Positions 37,023 to 46,066 are shown, numbered from the stretch's first letter. The stretch is 64,000 nucleotides of DNA from Acidobacteriota bacterium (GCA_021730945.1 JAKFYH010000047.1:1-64000), one strand, 5' to 3'. A program made the numbers and translations. The notes: generated by a model from the sequence alone, not told the origin.

Positions 37023-37966
37023 CTCTTCGCAATTTCCGCCAAGGCAAGCCGGGCGCCCTCCTGCTCGGCTTCCTTCTTGGTGCGGCCGGCGCCTTGCGCC
37101 AGCACCGTCTCGCCCACGACCACTTCGACGTAGAACAACTTGCGGTGGTCGGGCCCAATTTCGCTGGCGATGCGATAGGACGGCAGCGGCCGGCCCAGGC
37201 CCTGCAGCCGTTCCTGGAGCCGCGACTTATGGTCGCGACCGAAGTACTCAGGCTGGCGGGCATCCTCGATGTCAGGCGCCAGCTCGCGCAGCAGGAACTG
37301 CCGCGCCGGCTCCAGGCCGCCGTCCAGATAAATGCCGGCAATCAGCGCTTCGCAGGTGTCGGCCAGCAAGGCATGCTTGAGGCGGCCGCCGGTCTTCTCC
37401 TCGCCGCGCCCCAGAATCATGTGGTCGCCGAGGCCGATCGACCCGGCCATTTCGGCCAGCGCCACGGTCGACACCAGGTTGGCTTTGATCTTCGACTTCT
37501 GCCCTTCCGAGTACCCCGGAAACGCGCGGAACAACGCTTCGGACACCACCAGCCCAAGCACCGCGTCGCCGAGGAACTCGAGCGACTCGTTGTCGGTGAC
37601 GCCGCCGCTCGGATCCTCGTGGGCCTTCGACCTGTGGGTCAGCGCATGCTCCAGCAGGCCGCGATCGCGAAAGTGGTACCCGAGGCGCCGCTCGAGCGCG
37701 TCGAACGCCTGCGGCAGCGTGACCACCATGCCGCCACCCACCTGCTCGCGATGGCTGTCGATGATTCGTTCGGCTTCGGCGGCCTCGTGGTCGCGCACCG
37801 CGATCTGCGTTTCACCAAGCGGATTGAGCGCGAGCGGGAAGAGGCCCGGCGCCGGGCCGGCCGTGCGCATGGTTTCGACGCCGTGGCTGTCGAGCAGCGC
37901 TTCGATCACGTTGGCCTCGATGTCCGACTGGGTGCGGAAGATCACCGTCAGCCCGCTGTCCGTCAC
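36995..37966 (-). CDS. rnc: Ribonuclease III with N-terminal DUF2007 fusion
   Basis: A 323-residue RNase III that cuts double-stranded RNA (rRNA precursors, mRNA). Residues 5-74 form a DUF2007-like domain (T-V-I-F-R-T-Q-S-D-I-E-A-N-V-I-E-A-L-L-D) that normal RNase III lacks. The catalytic domain starts near Met80, with the signature N-E-S-L-E-F-L-G-D-A-V (Glu127, Glu130, Asp134) and Glu206 in D-T-C-E-A. The dsRNA-binding domain is at about 246-315. An alternative is that Met80 is a second start giving a normal-sized enzyme. It begins inside the last codons of the phosphatase gene (4-base overlap). Confidence 0.92.
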   Translation of the reverse strand: MTDSGLTVIFRTQSDIEANVIEALLDSHGVETMRTAGPAPGLFPLALNPLGETQIAVRDHEAAEAERIIDSHREQVGGGMVVTLPQAFDALERRLGYHFRDRGLLEHALTHRSKAHEDPSGGVTDNESLEFLGDAVLGLVVSEALFRAFPGYSEGQKSKIKANLVSTVALAEMAGSIGLGDHMILGRGEEKTGGRLKHALLADTCEALIAGIYLDGGLEPARQFLLRELAPDIEDARQPEYFGRDHKSRLQERLQGLGRPLPSYRIASEIGPDHRKLFYVEVVVGETVLAQGAGRTKKEAEQEGARLALAEIAKSDERITTNE

Positions 37967-40206
37967 GAGGTCAGCCTCGCAACCGGCGCCACCGCCGCGA
38001 TGCTGCCCGGCAGCGTCACCGGGGCGTCGATCTTCATCAGGATCATCGTCATGTCGTCGTGCTGGTCAGCGCCGCTGGCGAATCCGCGCAGCTCGGCGAG
38101 GATATACGCGCGCAACTGGTCGAACGGCAAGTGAGCGTACTGCTCGACCACGTGGGCCAGGCGTTCTTCGCCAAAGCAGTCGAAGGCATCGTTCATGGTC
38201 TCTGAAATGCCGTCGGTAAACCAGACCACCAGGTCGCCGGGCTCAAGCGCTACGGTCTGCTCCTGCAGCAGCGAGTCGAACATGGTGCCGTCATCAATTT
38301 GCAGGCCCACCACCAGGCCGTCAGGGACCAGGAAGCGCGCCTTGCGGCGGCCGGGCGGCTGGTCGGCGGGCACCAGAATCAGCGGGCAATGGCCGGCCCG
38401 GGCAAAGGTCATCTCGCGGCGCTCGAGGTCGATCACGCCGTAGGTCATGGTGATGAAGCTCTTGCCGTCGAGGTTGGCCGACACCACCTTGTTGACGGCC
38501 GACAGGAATTCCTTCGGCTCGTGGTGCAGCCGCGCCAGCGACTGCACGATCACCTTGAGCTGAGCCATGTAGAGTCCCGCCGCCAGGCCCTTGCCCGCGA
38601 CATCGGCAATCAGCACCCCGGTCATGGTGTCGGTGATCGGCAGGAAGTCATAGTAGTCCCCGGCCACTTCGCGCGCCGGTTCACAAAACGCCGACATCGC
38701 CAGGCCGGTGATACGCAGCGGGCCGGCCGGGAGCAGCTTCTGCTGGATCTCGCGGGCCGCGAACATCTCCTGCTCCATGCGGCCCTTCTCGGCCATCTCG
38801 CCCAGCAGCGTCGTCACCTCACCGGTCATCAGGTTGAACGACTCGGCCAGTTCACCGAGCTGATCGCGGGCCCGTACCGGAATCTGGTGACCGAAGTCGC
38901 CGGCGCGAACGTGCTGCGTGCCGGTGAACAGGTCGTGCACCGCGCCGGTGATCTGCCGGGCCAGCACAAAGCCGATCACCAACGCCACGAACTGGATGAT
39001 CAGGAAGAGCGCGCCGATCACCGCCAGCACCGCCAGCAGCAACTGACCGAAGCTGACGCCGCCGACGCCCGCCTGTGACACCACCGAGATGCGGTTGTAG
39101 ATCTCCCACACGTTAATCAGGATCGCCACCGACGCACTCTCGGTCTCGCCGGTGGTCCAATCGGAGAAATCGAGAAACGCCACCCAGCGCTGGGTCGCCA
39201 GCGAGAACAGCGGCGTATTCTGGGGATCGGGCGGCCGGACTTCGAACGACCGCCCTGGGATGGGCTGTCGCCCCTCACCGGTGAACGCGGTCACCTCGCC
39301 CATGCGAATCCCCGTCTCATCGAGGATGCGCTGCTCGATCACTGCCGACAGCGGCATGTCGAGCACTACCGCCCACGCCGGATTGGGTACTTCCGGCAGA
39401 GCCACCGCCCGCATGACCAGCCGGGTGCGCCCTTCGTCACCAGCGGCGGCGCCAGGCGGCAGGTCAAAGGCGATGATGCCGGTAAACCCATCGCAGCCGA
39501 TCCACGGCGGCAGCACGACCGGCACATCAAGGTGCGCCCAGGGGCCGGCCGACAGCGGCAACGCCGACGGCAAGGTCCGTGAAATGCGCGCCGCCCGGGC
39601 CGCCTCGACCTTGCAGGTCAGGCCGCTCATCGGGACGACGGCCAGCGACAGGTAGGGATAGCGCGTCTCGGTACTGGACTGCCGCCGCTCGAGCGCTTCG
39701 CCCACGGCCTGCGCCGTGGCGCTGCGCTGCACTTCCACCTGGGCGGTTTGCGCGAGGAATCGCGCCTGGTCCGTGAGCGCGCGCACGCGTGACTGCACCA
39801 GGTAGGAACTGACGTTGAAGAACAGGATCAAGCCGGCCAGCAGGAAGAACGTGATCACGAGCAACGCCGGGACGACGCCGACGAACACGTACGAGAGGAT
39901 CAGCTTGCGGCGCACGCGCCAGAGCAGCCGGCGTTTGGCCCACATGCCGAGCCGAGCCAGGCCGTAGGCGCACGCAAACAGCAACGCGAGGCTGCCGACC
40001 AGGTCGAGGGCTTCGATCGCCGGGGGCAGGATCATGGCCGTGCCGGGCGGCCACGTGACGGCCTTCACGAGCAAGCCCAGCGTCAGGATTCGGCCCGGAA
40101 ACGTGCCGAGCAGCCACGAGCGCCAGCGGCGCCACCGCGATGGCGGGTGGCCAGGCAGCGCAGCGGCAGGACGGGCGGGATAATTCATGAGGCGCGGCGG
40201 AGCCAC
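37963..40206 (-). CDS. Membrane SpoIIE/PP2C-type serine phosphatase with HAMP domain
   Basis: A 747-residue membrane phosphatase. Predicted membrane helices lie near residues 30-85 and 105-135, with an extracytoplasmic sensor region (about 140-370) and another helix at about 385-420. A HAMP domain (F-V-L-A-R-Q-I-T-G-A-V-H-D-L-F, then G-D-F-G-H-Q-I-P-V) follows. The C-terminal PP2C-like domain shows E-I-Q-Q-K-L-L-P, V-A-G-D-Y-Y-D-F and L-I-A-D-V-A-G-K-G, with D-D-M-T-M-I near the end. Such RsbU-like proteins act on anti-sigma antagonists in stress signalling; no partner is nearby. ATG at 40206 or six codons on, at 40188. Confidence 0.9.
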   Translation of the reverse strand: MAPPRLMNYPARPAAALPGHPPSRWRRWRSWLLGTFPGRILTLGLLVKAVTWPPGTAMILPPAIEALDLVGSLALLFACAYGLARLGMWAKRRLLWRVRRKLILSYVFVGVVPALLVITFFLLAGLILFFNVSSYLVQSRVRALTDQARFLAQTAQVEVQRSATAQAVGEALERRQSSTETRYPYLSLAVVPMSGLTCKVEAARAARISRTLPSALPLSAGPWAHLDVPVVLPPWIGCDGFTGIIAFDLPPGAAAGDEGRTRLVMRAVALPEVPNPAWAVVLDMPLSAVIEQRILDETGIRMGEVTAFTGEGRQPIPGRSFEVRPPDPQNTPLFSLATQRWVAFLDFSDWTTGETESASVAILINVWEIYNRISVVSQAGVGGVSFGQLLLAVLAVIGALFLIIQFVALVIGFVLARQITGAVHDLFTGTQHVRAGDFGHQIPVRARDQLGELAESFNLMTGEVTTLLGEMAEKGRMEQEMFAAREIQQKLLPAGPLRITGLAMSAFCEPAREVAGDYYDFLPITDTMTGVLIADVAGKGLAAGLYMAQLKVIVQSLARLHHEPKEFLSAVNKVVSANLDGKSFITMTYGVIDLERREMTFARAGHCPLILVPADQPPGRRKARFLVPDGLVVGLQIDDGTMFDSLLQEQTVALEPGDLVVWFTDGISETMNDAFDCFGEERLAHVVEQYAHLPFDQLRAYILAELRGFASGADQHDDMTMILMKIDAPVTLPGSIAAVAPVARLTS

Positions 40207-40303
40207 AGTGGCGCACGGGCACGTGGCAATTGCGCCCGAAAATCATACCAGAGTATCGTTAGGCTGCCCGATTGACCCACGTACCACGTAGCGAACCCAT
40301 TCC

Positions 40304-41464
40304 ATGAAACTGAACGATACCGCCCGCTTCAGCACCATTTGCATTCATGCCGGGCAGGAGCCCGACCCGGCGACCGGCGCCATCATCACGCCGATTTACC
40401 AGACGTCGACCTACGTGCAGGATGGTCTCGGCCAGCCGCACGCCGGATTTGAGTACGGCCGGACCCAGAACCCGACCCGTATGGCGCTCGAACGCAACAT
40501 CGCCGCCATCGAGGCGGGCTCGGCGGCGTTTGCCTTCGCATCGGGGATGGCGGCGATTGACGCGGTCCTGACCCGGCTCGAGTCTGGCGACCACGTGCTG
40601 GTCAGCGACAACACCTACGGCGGCACGTTCCGGCTGTTCGAGCGTGTCCGTCGCAAGTTCGGCCTCGACTTCTCCTATGTCGACACCTCGAAGCCTGAGT
40701 TGGTGGGACCGGCGATCAGGCCGAATACCAAATACCTGTTTATCGAGACACCGACCAACCCGATGCTGCAGATCACCGACATCGCCGCGGTGAGCGAGAT
40801 CGCGCACGCTCGCAGTGTCCGGGTCATCGTCGACAACACGTTCGCCAGCCCGTACCTCCAGCGGCCGCTGACGATGGGCGCCGACATGGTGCTGCACAGC
40901 ACGACCAAGTTCCTCAACGGCCACAGCGACAGCGTCGGTGGCGTCGTCATTCTCAAGCATCAGGACGACGTGGACTGGATGAAGTTCGTGCAGAACGCGG
41001 CGGGCGCCATCCTGGGACCGATGGATTCCTGGCTCATCCTGCGCGGCACCAAGACCCTGACCGTGCGCATGGAGAAGACCAACAGCAACGCGGAAGTGAT
41101 TGCCGGTTTTCTGGCCGGCCACGCCAAAGTGCAGCGGACGATCTATCCGGGCCTGAAGTCCCACCCGCATCACGCCCTGGCCACGCGCCAGATGCGCGGG
41201 TACGGCGGCCTGATCTCGTTCGATGTCGGATCGCTCGATGCGGCCAAGAGCGTGCTCAACAACCTGAAGCTGATGGCGCTCGCCGAGAGCCTGGGCGGTG
41301 TCGAAACACTGATCTCGCATCCGGCGATCATGACGCATGCTTCGGTGCCGCCTGACCGTCGCGCGATGCTGGGGATCACCGACGGACTGGTCCGCATCTC
41401 GGTCGGCATCGAGGATGTCGAGGATCTGCAGGCCGACCTGGCGCAAGCGCTGGCGGCGATCTAG
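40304..41464 (+). CDS. Cys/Met-metabolism PLP enzyme (cystathionine gamma-synthase/lyase type)
   Basis: A 386-residue gamma-family PLP enzyme. The PLP Lys is Lys202 in H-S-T-T-K-F-L-N-G-H-S-D, with the phosphate-binding S-G-M near residue 80 and Y-G-R-T-Q-N-P-T-R at 51-59. Sequence cannot tell cystathionine gamma-synthase (metB), gamma-lyase and O-acetylhomoserine sulfhydrylase apart with certainty; the length and E-Y-G-R motif favour synthase or lyase. It overlaps the convergent cutA gene by 4 bases. No other met genes are in the window. Confidence 0.9.
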   Translation: MKLNDTARFSTICIHAGQEPDPATGAIITPIYQTSTYVQDGLGQPHAGFEYGRTQNPTRMALERNIAAIEAGSAAFAFASGMAAIDAVLTRLESGDHVLVSDNTYGGTFRLFERVRRKFGLDFSYVDTSKPELVGPAIRPNTKYLFIETPTNPMLQITDIAAVSEIAHARSVRVIVDNTFASPYLQRPLTMGADMVLHSTTKFLNGHSDSVGGVVILKHQDDVDWMKFVQNAAGAILGPMDSWLILRGTKTLTVRMEKTNSNAEVIAGFLAGHAKVQRTIYPGLKSHPHHALATRQMRGYGGLISFDVGSLDAAKSVLNNLKLMALAESLGGVETLISHPAIMTHASVPPDRRAMLGITDGLVRISVGIEDVEDLQADLAQALAAI

Positions 41465-41775
41465 GTCACGCTCCCGTCAAGCCACGCCAGATACGCGGCC
41501 CCGCCCGCGTTGACGGCGAGCACGACAAACTCAGGCACCTCGTAAGGGTGCAATTCGCTCACGCGCGATTCAAGGGCCGCCACCTGGGCGGCCTTTGTCT
41601 TGATGAGCACCTGCCGCTCGTCGGCCGTCTCTACTTGCCCCTGCCATCGGTAGGTTGACCGCATCGGCGGCAGCACGTTCACGCACGCCGCCAGCCGCTC
41701 CTCCACCAACTGGCGCGCGAATGCATCGGCGTCGCCGTCCACCGGATAAGTCGTCAACACCACCACGAACTCCAC
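41461..41775 (-). CDS. cutA: Divalent cation tolerance protein CutA
   Basis: A 104-residue CutA1 trimer subunit, ferredoxin-like fold: V-V-V-L-T-T-Y-P near the N-terminus, E-R-L-A-A-C-V-N-V, Y-R-W-Q-G-Q-V-E-T, L-I-K-T-K and H-P-Y-E-V-P-E-F. Role linked to metal tolerance, though this is unclear in most bacteria. The GTG at 41775 gives the standard family length; the ORF upstream runs into tandem repeats and is not coding. Confidence 0.93.
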   Translation of the reverse strand: MEFVVVLTTYPVDGDADAFARQLVEERLAACVNVLPPMRSTYRWQGQVETADERQVLIKTKAAQVAALESRVSELHPYEVPEFVVLAVNAGGAAYLAWLDGSVT

Positions 41776-41784
41776 GTCTGGATT

Positions 41785-41954
41785 ATGGGGCCTGGCCCCC
41801 ATTTTCACCATTTGGTGTATCGGGGCCTGGCCCCAATCGAACATTGGTAGATCGGGGCCTGGCCCCAATCGAACATTGGTGGATCGGGGCCTGGCCCCAA
41901 TCGAACATTGGTGGATCGGGGCCAGGCCCCGATACACTGCCCCCCGATACACTG
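41785..41954. repeat. 32-bp palindromic tandem repeat array
   Basis: Three copies of a 32-bp unit (41819-41850, 41851-41882, 41883-41914) begin ATCGGGGCCTGGCCCCAATC and end GAACATTGGTGG or GAACATTGGTAG. A degenerate copy precedes them (41785-41818) and a truncated one follows (41915-41939), then a further partial CCCCCCGATACACTG. Every unit has the dyad GGGGCC-T-GGCCCC, so each can form a strong 6-bp hairpin. The last copy reads GGGGCC-A-GGCCCC. It lies between cutA and the RHH gene. Not CRISPR: no unique spacers. The gap 41776-42081 otherwise holds only the RHH promoter. Confidence 0.93.
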
Positions 41955-42081
41955 ACCCGTAAACCCGTATAAACGTAATTATGCTTGCATGTGAATACTG
42001 CTTAGTGTAAAAACGTGCAGGAACTTCACCGCGTTTACGTCTTGCCGTTGTCCCGTAAGGATAGATACACTGCTGCCCGTA

Positions 42082-42273
42082 GTGGCGGCACGACGGACTG
42101 ACAGCGACACGGTGAAAACGACCGTCGAACTCCCCGGGGAGCTTTGGCGGGCCGCGAAGATTCGGGCCATGGATGAGCGGGCCGATCTTCGAACGGTGCT
42201 GATTCGCGCACTCGAGGACTACCTGCGCGACGGCCAACCGGAACCGATTGTTCGCGACAGTCCGACGAGCTGA
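42082..42273 (+). CDS. Ribbon-helix-helix protein, antitoxin-like
   Basis: A 63-residue protein of RHH type: V-K-T-T-V-E-L-P-G-E-L-W-R-A-A-K strand and helix, then L-R-T-V-L-I-R-A-L-E-D-Y-L-R. It resembles VapB-like or CopG antitoxins, but no toxin gene follows; the next gene, overlapping by one base (TGATG), is FtsB-like. It may be an orphan regulator. GTG at 42082 lies 10 bases after TACACT (42066-42071); a GTG ten codons later is the other option. Confidence 0.72.
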   Translation: MAARRTDSDTVKTTVELPGELWRAAKIRAMDERADLRTVLIRALEDYLRDGQPEPIVRDSPTS

Positions 42274-42632
42274 TGACCGAATCCATCGAACCCCAACCGC
42301 CGCTCGCCCCCGCCGCCGCACCCAAGGCGACTCTTGCCAGCCGTGGACGACGCTGGCTGCGGCACGGGCTGGTCTTCTTCACCGTGGTCATCGTCGTGGA
42401 CGCCGTCGCCGGCGAGAAGGGACTGCTTGCCCTGCTGGAGGCGCGTCGCGAGTACGCCGCTCTCGAGCGCGCGCTTGACCGCGCCAGGAGCGAGAACGCG
42501 GCGCTGCGTGAATCGGCCCGGCGCCTGCGCGAAGATCCCCAGGCAGTCGAGGAACAAGCCCGGCGCGAGCTGGGCCTGATCAAGCCGGGCGAGATGGTCT
42601 TCTTCATCAAGGACGCCGGCCAGAAGCCATAA
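42273..42632 (+). CDS. FtsB/DivIC-like septum formation initiator
   Basis: A 119-residue single-pass membrane protein. It has a proline/alanine-rich N-terminus of about 30 residues, one membrane span (L-V-F-F-T-V-V-I-V-V-D-A-V), a coiled coil (about 52-90), and the family end G-L-I-K-P-G-E-M-V-F-F. FtsB proteins join FtsL and FtsQ in the divisome. Most lie beside eno; here the partner is an RHH protein that overlaps it by one base, which is odd. Confidence 0.85.
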   Translation: MTESIEPQPPLAPAAAPKATLASRGRRWLRHGLVFFTVVIVVDAVAGEKGLLALLEARREYAALERALDRARSENAALRESARRLREDPQAVEEQARRELGLIKPGEMVFFIKDAGQKP

Positions 42633-42698
42633 GCTCTTGGGCGTCCGCGCCCTGCCGGTGTACGCTGTCCTTCTCGCAACATTTCTCGAGGAGGATTC

Positions 42699-43124
42699 AT
42701 GGCACGTCAGGCAGAAGCAGAGTGGAAGGGCGATCTCAAGGGCGGGGGCGGCCGCGTCAAGCTGGGCAGTGGCGCCTACGAAGGCAACTACTCGTTCGCC
42801 ACCCGTTTCGAAGACGGCACTGGCGCCAACCCTGAAGAGCTGGTCGGCGCGGCCCTGGCCGGCTGCTATTCCATGGCGCTGGCCAACTCGCTGGCCCAGG
42901 CCGGCTTCACCGCCACCAGCGTGCACACCAGCGCCAACGTCCACCTGGGCAAGGATGACATCGGCTTCCTGATCAACCTGATCGAGCTCACCGTGACGGC
43001 CACCGTGCCAAACGTCGACAACGCCACCTTCCAGCAACACGTCGACAAGACCAACATCGGCTGCATTATCAAGCGCTCACTGGCCGCCGTCCCGGCCATC
43101 AAGGTCGCAGCGACCCTCAAGTAA
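42699..43124 (+). CDS. osmC: OsmC-family organic hydroperoxide peroxidase
   Basis: A 141-residue OsmC that reduces organic hydroperoxides through two redox cysteines: Cys56 in L-A-G-C-Y-S-M-A and Cys122 in N-I-G-C-I-I-K. The F-E-D-G-T-G-A-N-P-E-E-L segment is typical. A strong ribosome-binding site (GAGGAGG, 42687-42693) supports the ATG at 42699. It is one of few genes here with a classic Shine-Dalgarno sequence. Confidence 0.94.
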   Translation: MARQAEAEWKGDLKGGGGRVKLGSGAYEGNYSFATRFEDGTGANPEELVGAALAGCYSMALANSLAQAGFTATSVHTSANVHLGKDDIGFLINLIELTVTATVPNVDNATFQQHVDKTNIGCIIKRSLAAVPAIKVAATLK

Positions 43125-43205
43125 GCCTTCCCCGGGGACGGCATGGCGATGCCGTCCCCGCGTTGCCCTCCCAACCGAACCCTGGGCACTGCCGTCAAAG
43201 ACTCC

Positions 43206-45704
43206 ATGGGCATGCTGTCTTCGCTGGGGCGGGATCTCAGGTTTGCGCTTCGCCAGTTGCGCCAGGCCCCCATCGTCAGTGGCGTTGCCCTGCTCTCGCT
43301 GGCGCTTGGCATCGGCGCCAACGTCGCCATCTTCTCGCTGGTCAACGCCCTCATGCTGAAGGCGCTGCCCGTGCACGAGCCCGATCGGCTGGCACTGCTG
43401 GCCTTCGAGTCGCCGCGCGGGCCGAGCACGTCGTTCACCAATCCGCAATGGGAATACCTGCGCGACCACCAGGACATCTTCACCGGCCTGACGGTGACCG
43501 GCGGCGCCCGCTTCAACCTGAACGCGGGAGGCGAATTGCGGCCGGTGGCGGGTATCTTCGTCAACGGGCAGTATTTCGACGCACTCGGCGTGTCTGCGAT
43601 TGTCGGCCGCACGTTCAGCCACGAGGATGATCGTCGCGGCGGTGGACCAGACGGGCCAGTGGCCGTCGTCAGCTACGGATTCTGGCAGCGCGAGTTTGGC
43701 GGCGATCCCGACGCCATCGGCCGGTCGATCGCGCTTGATGGCCACCCATTCACGGTCATTGGCGTCACGCCGCGCGATTTCTTCGGGGTGCAGGTCGGGC
43801 GTGCATTCGACGTGGCGGTGCCGCTCGGCACCGAGCCGATCATCCGCGGCCCGGAAAGCTCGCTGGATCGGCGCAGCAATTGGTGGCTGACCGTGATTGC
43901 GCGGCTGGCACCCGGGCAAACGCTCGCGCAGGCGGAAAGCCGTCTCAGGGCACTGCAGCCGCAATTACGCGAGGCCACCCTGCCGCAGGATTGGCGGCCG
44001 CAGGACCAGGCCGGCTACATCAAGGAGCCACTGGTGCTGACGCCTGCCGCGACGGGCATTTCGTCGCTGCGCACCCGCTACAGCCAGCCGCTCTATGTGC
44101 TGCTGGGGATCGTCGGGCTGGTGCTCACCATCGCCTGCGCCAACATGGCCAACTTGCTGCTGGCGCAATCGGTGGCCCGCCGCCGCGAACTGGCGGTGCG
44201 CCTCTCGCTCGGCGCCGGCCGCTGGCAGTTGATCCGGCAGTTGCTGGTGGAGAGCATCATGCTGTCGCTGCTCGGTGCTGGTGCCGGCCTGTTGCTGGCG
44301 GCGTGGGGCAGCCGGGCCCTGGTCACGATGCTCTCCACGCGCACCAACCTGGTGGCGCTCGACCTGTCGATGGACTGGCGCGTCTTCAGCTTCACGGCCG
44401 TGATCGGCGTGGTCACCGGCCTGCTGTTTGGCGTGGTGCCGGCGCTACGCGGCACGGCCGTGGCGCCGGCCGATGCCCTGCGCGATCACGCGCGCGGTGT
44501 CGTCAGCGGCGGCGGCCGCTTCAACGCCGGTCACGCGCTGGTCGCGCTGCAGGTCGCGTTGTCGTTTGTTTTGGTGTTTGGCTCCACGCTGTTTGTCCGC
44601 ACGCTGGTCGGCCTGACATCGCAGGACGCCGGCTTCCAGTCCAATCGCGTGCTGCTGGCGGGGGTCGACCTGCGGCGCACGGGGGTGAGCGACGAGGCGG
44701 GACGCCTGCGCCTGTTCGAACAGATCCGCGAGGCCGTCGGCGCCGTTCCCGGAATTGAAGTCGCGGCCGCCTCGTTCCTGACGCCGGTCAGCGGCAGCAC
44801 CTGGAACCAGCGCATCGCCGTGCCCGGCTACGACGCCCCCGAGCCGGATCGGCTCGCCTACTTCAATGCGGTGACTGAGGGCTACTTCAAGGCGCTGTCC
44901 ACGCCGCTGCTGGCCGGCCGCGACATCAGCCGACAGGACACCGCCAACGCCCCCACCGTGGCCATCGTCAACGAAACCTTCGCCCGGAAATTCTTCGCCG
45001 GCCAGTCGCCGATCGGGCGGACCTACGTGGTGGAACAGTTTGGCAACGCGCGCCAGAACCGGCAAGTGGAGATCATCGGACTGGTGGCCGACACCAAGTA
45101 TCGGTCGCTGCGCGAGCCCGCACCGCCAACCATGTACCTGCCCATCCCGCAAGTGGATCGTCTCGGCTCGTCCCTGCGATTGGCGCTGAAAACATCGACC
45201 CCGCCGATGTCGGCCGGCGCTTCGGTGGTGGCCGCGGTCGGCGTTGTGAACGAGGAAGTCGTCGTTGACTTACGGACGATGGACGAAGACCTGAGCGCCA
45301 GTGTGACGCAAGAGCGGTTGGTGGCGTCGCTGTCGGCCTTCTTTGGCGGACTCGCGCTGTTGCTCGCGGCGCTCGGTCTCTACGGCGTCATGTCCTACTC
45401 GGTGTCGCGCCGCCAGAACGAGATCGGCATTCGCATGGCTCTTGGCGCCGAGCCAGGGAACGTGGTCCGCATGGTCCTGATGCACGTGGGGGTGATCACG
45501 GCCATCGGCATCGCCGCCGGCGCGGTCGGCGCCGTGGGCAGCGGCCGTTTCATCAACGCCCTGCTCTTCAACCTCGCCACCAGCGACACGACCATGATTG
45601 GTGTGACCACAGCGACGCTGGCCGTGGCGGCGGCGATCGCCGGCTACCTGCCGGCGCGCCGCGCCGCGCGGATCGATCCCATGACCGCGTTGCGGCAGGA
45701 CTAA
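43206..45704 (+). CDS. MacB-like ABC transporter permease, ADOP family
   Basis: An 832-residue double permease of the type called acidobacterial duplicated orphan permease. An N-terminal prefix G-R-D-L-R-F-A-L-R-Q-L-R is followed by a helix and a MacB-type periplasmic core (about 50-270), three helices in FtsX-like order with T-I-A-C-A-N-M-A-N-L-L-L-A-Q, then a second core and final helices with G-L-Y-G-V-M-S-Y. No ATPase gene is adjacent, as usual for this family. The ATG at 43206 matches the family start; an upstream ATG at 43143 gives 21 extra residues. Confidence 0.9.
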   Translation: MGMLSSLGRDLRFALRQLRQAPIVSGVALLSLALGIGANVAIFSLVNALMLKALPVHEPDRLALLAFESPRGPSTSFTNPQWEYLRDHQDIFTGLTVTGGARFNLNAGGELRPVAGIFVNGQYFDALGVSAIVGRTFSHEDDRRGGGPDGPVAVVSYGFWQREFGGDPDAIGRSIALDGHPFTVIGVTPRDFFGVQVGRAFDVAVPLGTEPIIRGPESSLDRRSNWWLTVIARLAPGQTLAQAESRLRALQPQLREATLPQDWRPQDQAGYIKEPLVLTPAATGISSLRTRYSQPLYVLLGIVGLVLTIACANMANLLLAQSVARRRELAVRLSLGAGRWQLIRQLLVESIMLSLLGAGAGLLLAAWGSRALVTMLSTRTNLVALDLSMDWRVFSFTAVIGVVTGLLFGVVPALRGTAVAPADALRDHARGVVSGGGRFNAGHALVALQVALSFVLVFGSTLFVRTLVGLTSQDAGFQSNRVLLAGVDLRRTGVSDEAGRLRLFEQIREAVGAVPGIEVAAASFLTPVSGSTWNQRIAVPGYDAPEPDRLAYFNAVTEGYFKALSTPLLAGRDISRQDTANAPTVAIVNETFARKFFAGQSPIGRTYVVEQFGNARQNRQVEIIGLVADTKYRSLREPAPPTMYLPIPQVDRLGSSLRLALKTSTPPMSAGASVVAAVGVVNEEVVVDLRTMDEDLSASVTQERLVASLSAFFGGLALLLAALGLYGVMSYSVSRRQNEIGIRMALGAEPGNVVRMVLMHVGVITAIGIAAGAVGAVGSGRFINALLFNLATSDTTMIGVTTATLAVAAAIAGYLPARRAARIDPMTALRQD

Positions 45705-45841
45705 ACGTAAGTTGTGTGTGGAGTCAGGCGGTGGATGGGTGCTCAGGGCCGAAACCCCGAGCCCTCACGCAGAGGCCCAACGAGAGCAGCCGGAACATCG
45801 CTAGATAACCGGCCGCTCGAGATGGTAGGTAGTAAACGCTA

Positions 45842-45862
45842 GGTTGGGCGCGGTGCCCAACC
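45842..45862. terminator. Hairpin between the ADOP permease and the cold-shock gene
   Basis: Perfect 8-bp inverted repeat GGTTGGGC / GCCCAACC with a 5-base loop, 6 bases past the cold-shock gene stop. No long T-run follows on either strand. It may end both converging transcripts. The rest of 45705-45868 shows nothing I recognise. Confidence 0.55.
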
Positions 45863-45868
45863 GACTAA

Positions 45869-46066
45869 CTAGACGACCTGGACGTTCTCGCCGCGGGGAC
45901 CCTTGGGGCCCTGGCCCTTTTCGAACGTCACGTTCTGGCCTTCACGCAGCTCGTCGAAACGAGTGTTGGTGCAGGCGCTGTTGTGGAAGAAGTATTCGTT
46001 GCCGTCGCTGGCAAGGATGAAACCGAAACCCTTGTCGCTAACGAGCCGCTTGATCGTACCGTTCAT
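45869..46066 (-). CDS. Cold-shock domain protein
   Basis: A 65-residue CspA-type OB-fold RNA chaperone. RNP1 is K-G-F-G-F-I. RNP2 reads E-Y-F-F-H-N-S-A in place of the usual V-F-V-H-x-S. The end is G-P-K-G-P-R-G-E-N-V-Q-V-V. The ATG at 46066 gives the family length; an in-frame GTG at 46075 with GGAG ahead or the ATG at 46090 are options. The 290 bases up to the divergent PAS gene hold no other gene and may include a structured 5' leader. Confidence 0.92.
   Translation of the reverse strand: MNGTIKRLVSDKGFGFILASDGNEYFFHNSACTNTRFDELREGQNVTFEKGQGPKGPRGENVQVV

Noticed and set aside
41785-41954. Possible CRISPR array
   Set aside because: Units follow each other without unique spacers, each unit has a strong inner dyad, and there are no cas genes.
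43143-43205. Longer N-terminus for the ADOP permease
   Set aside because: The extra 21 residues do not resemble the family start, which matches from 43206.
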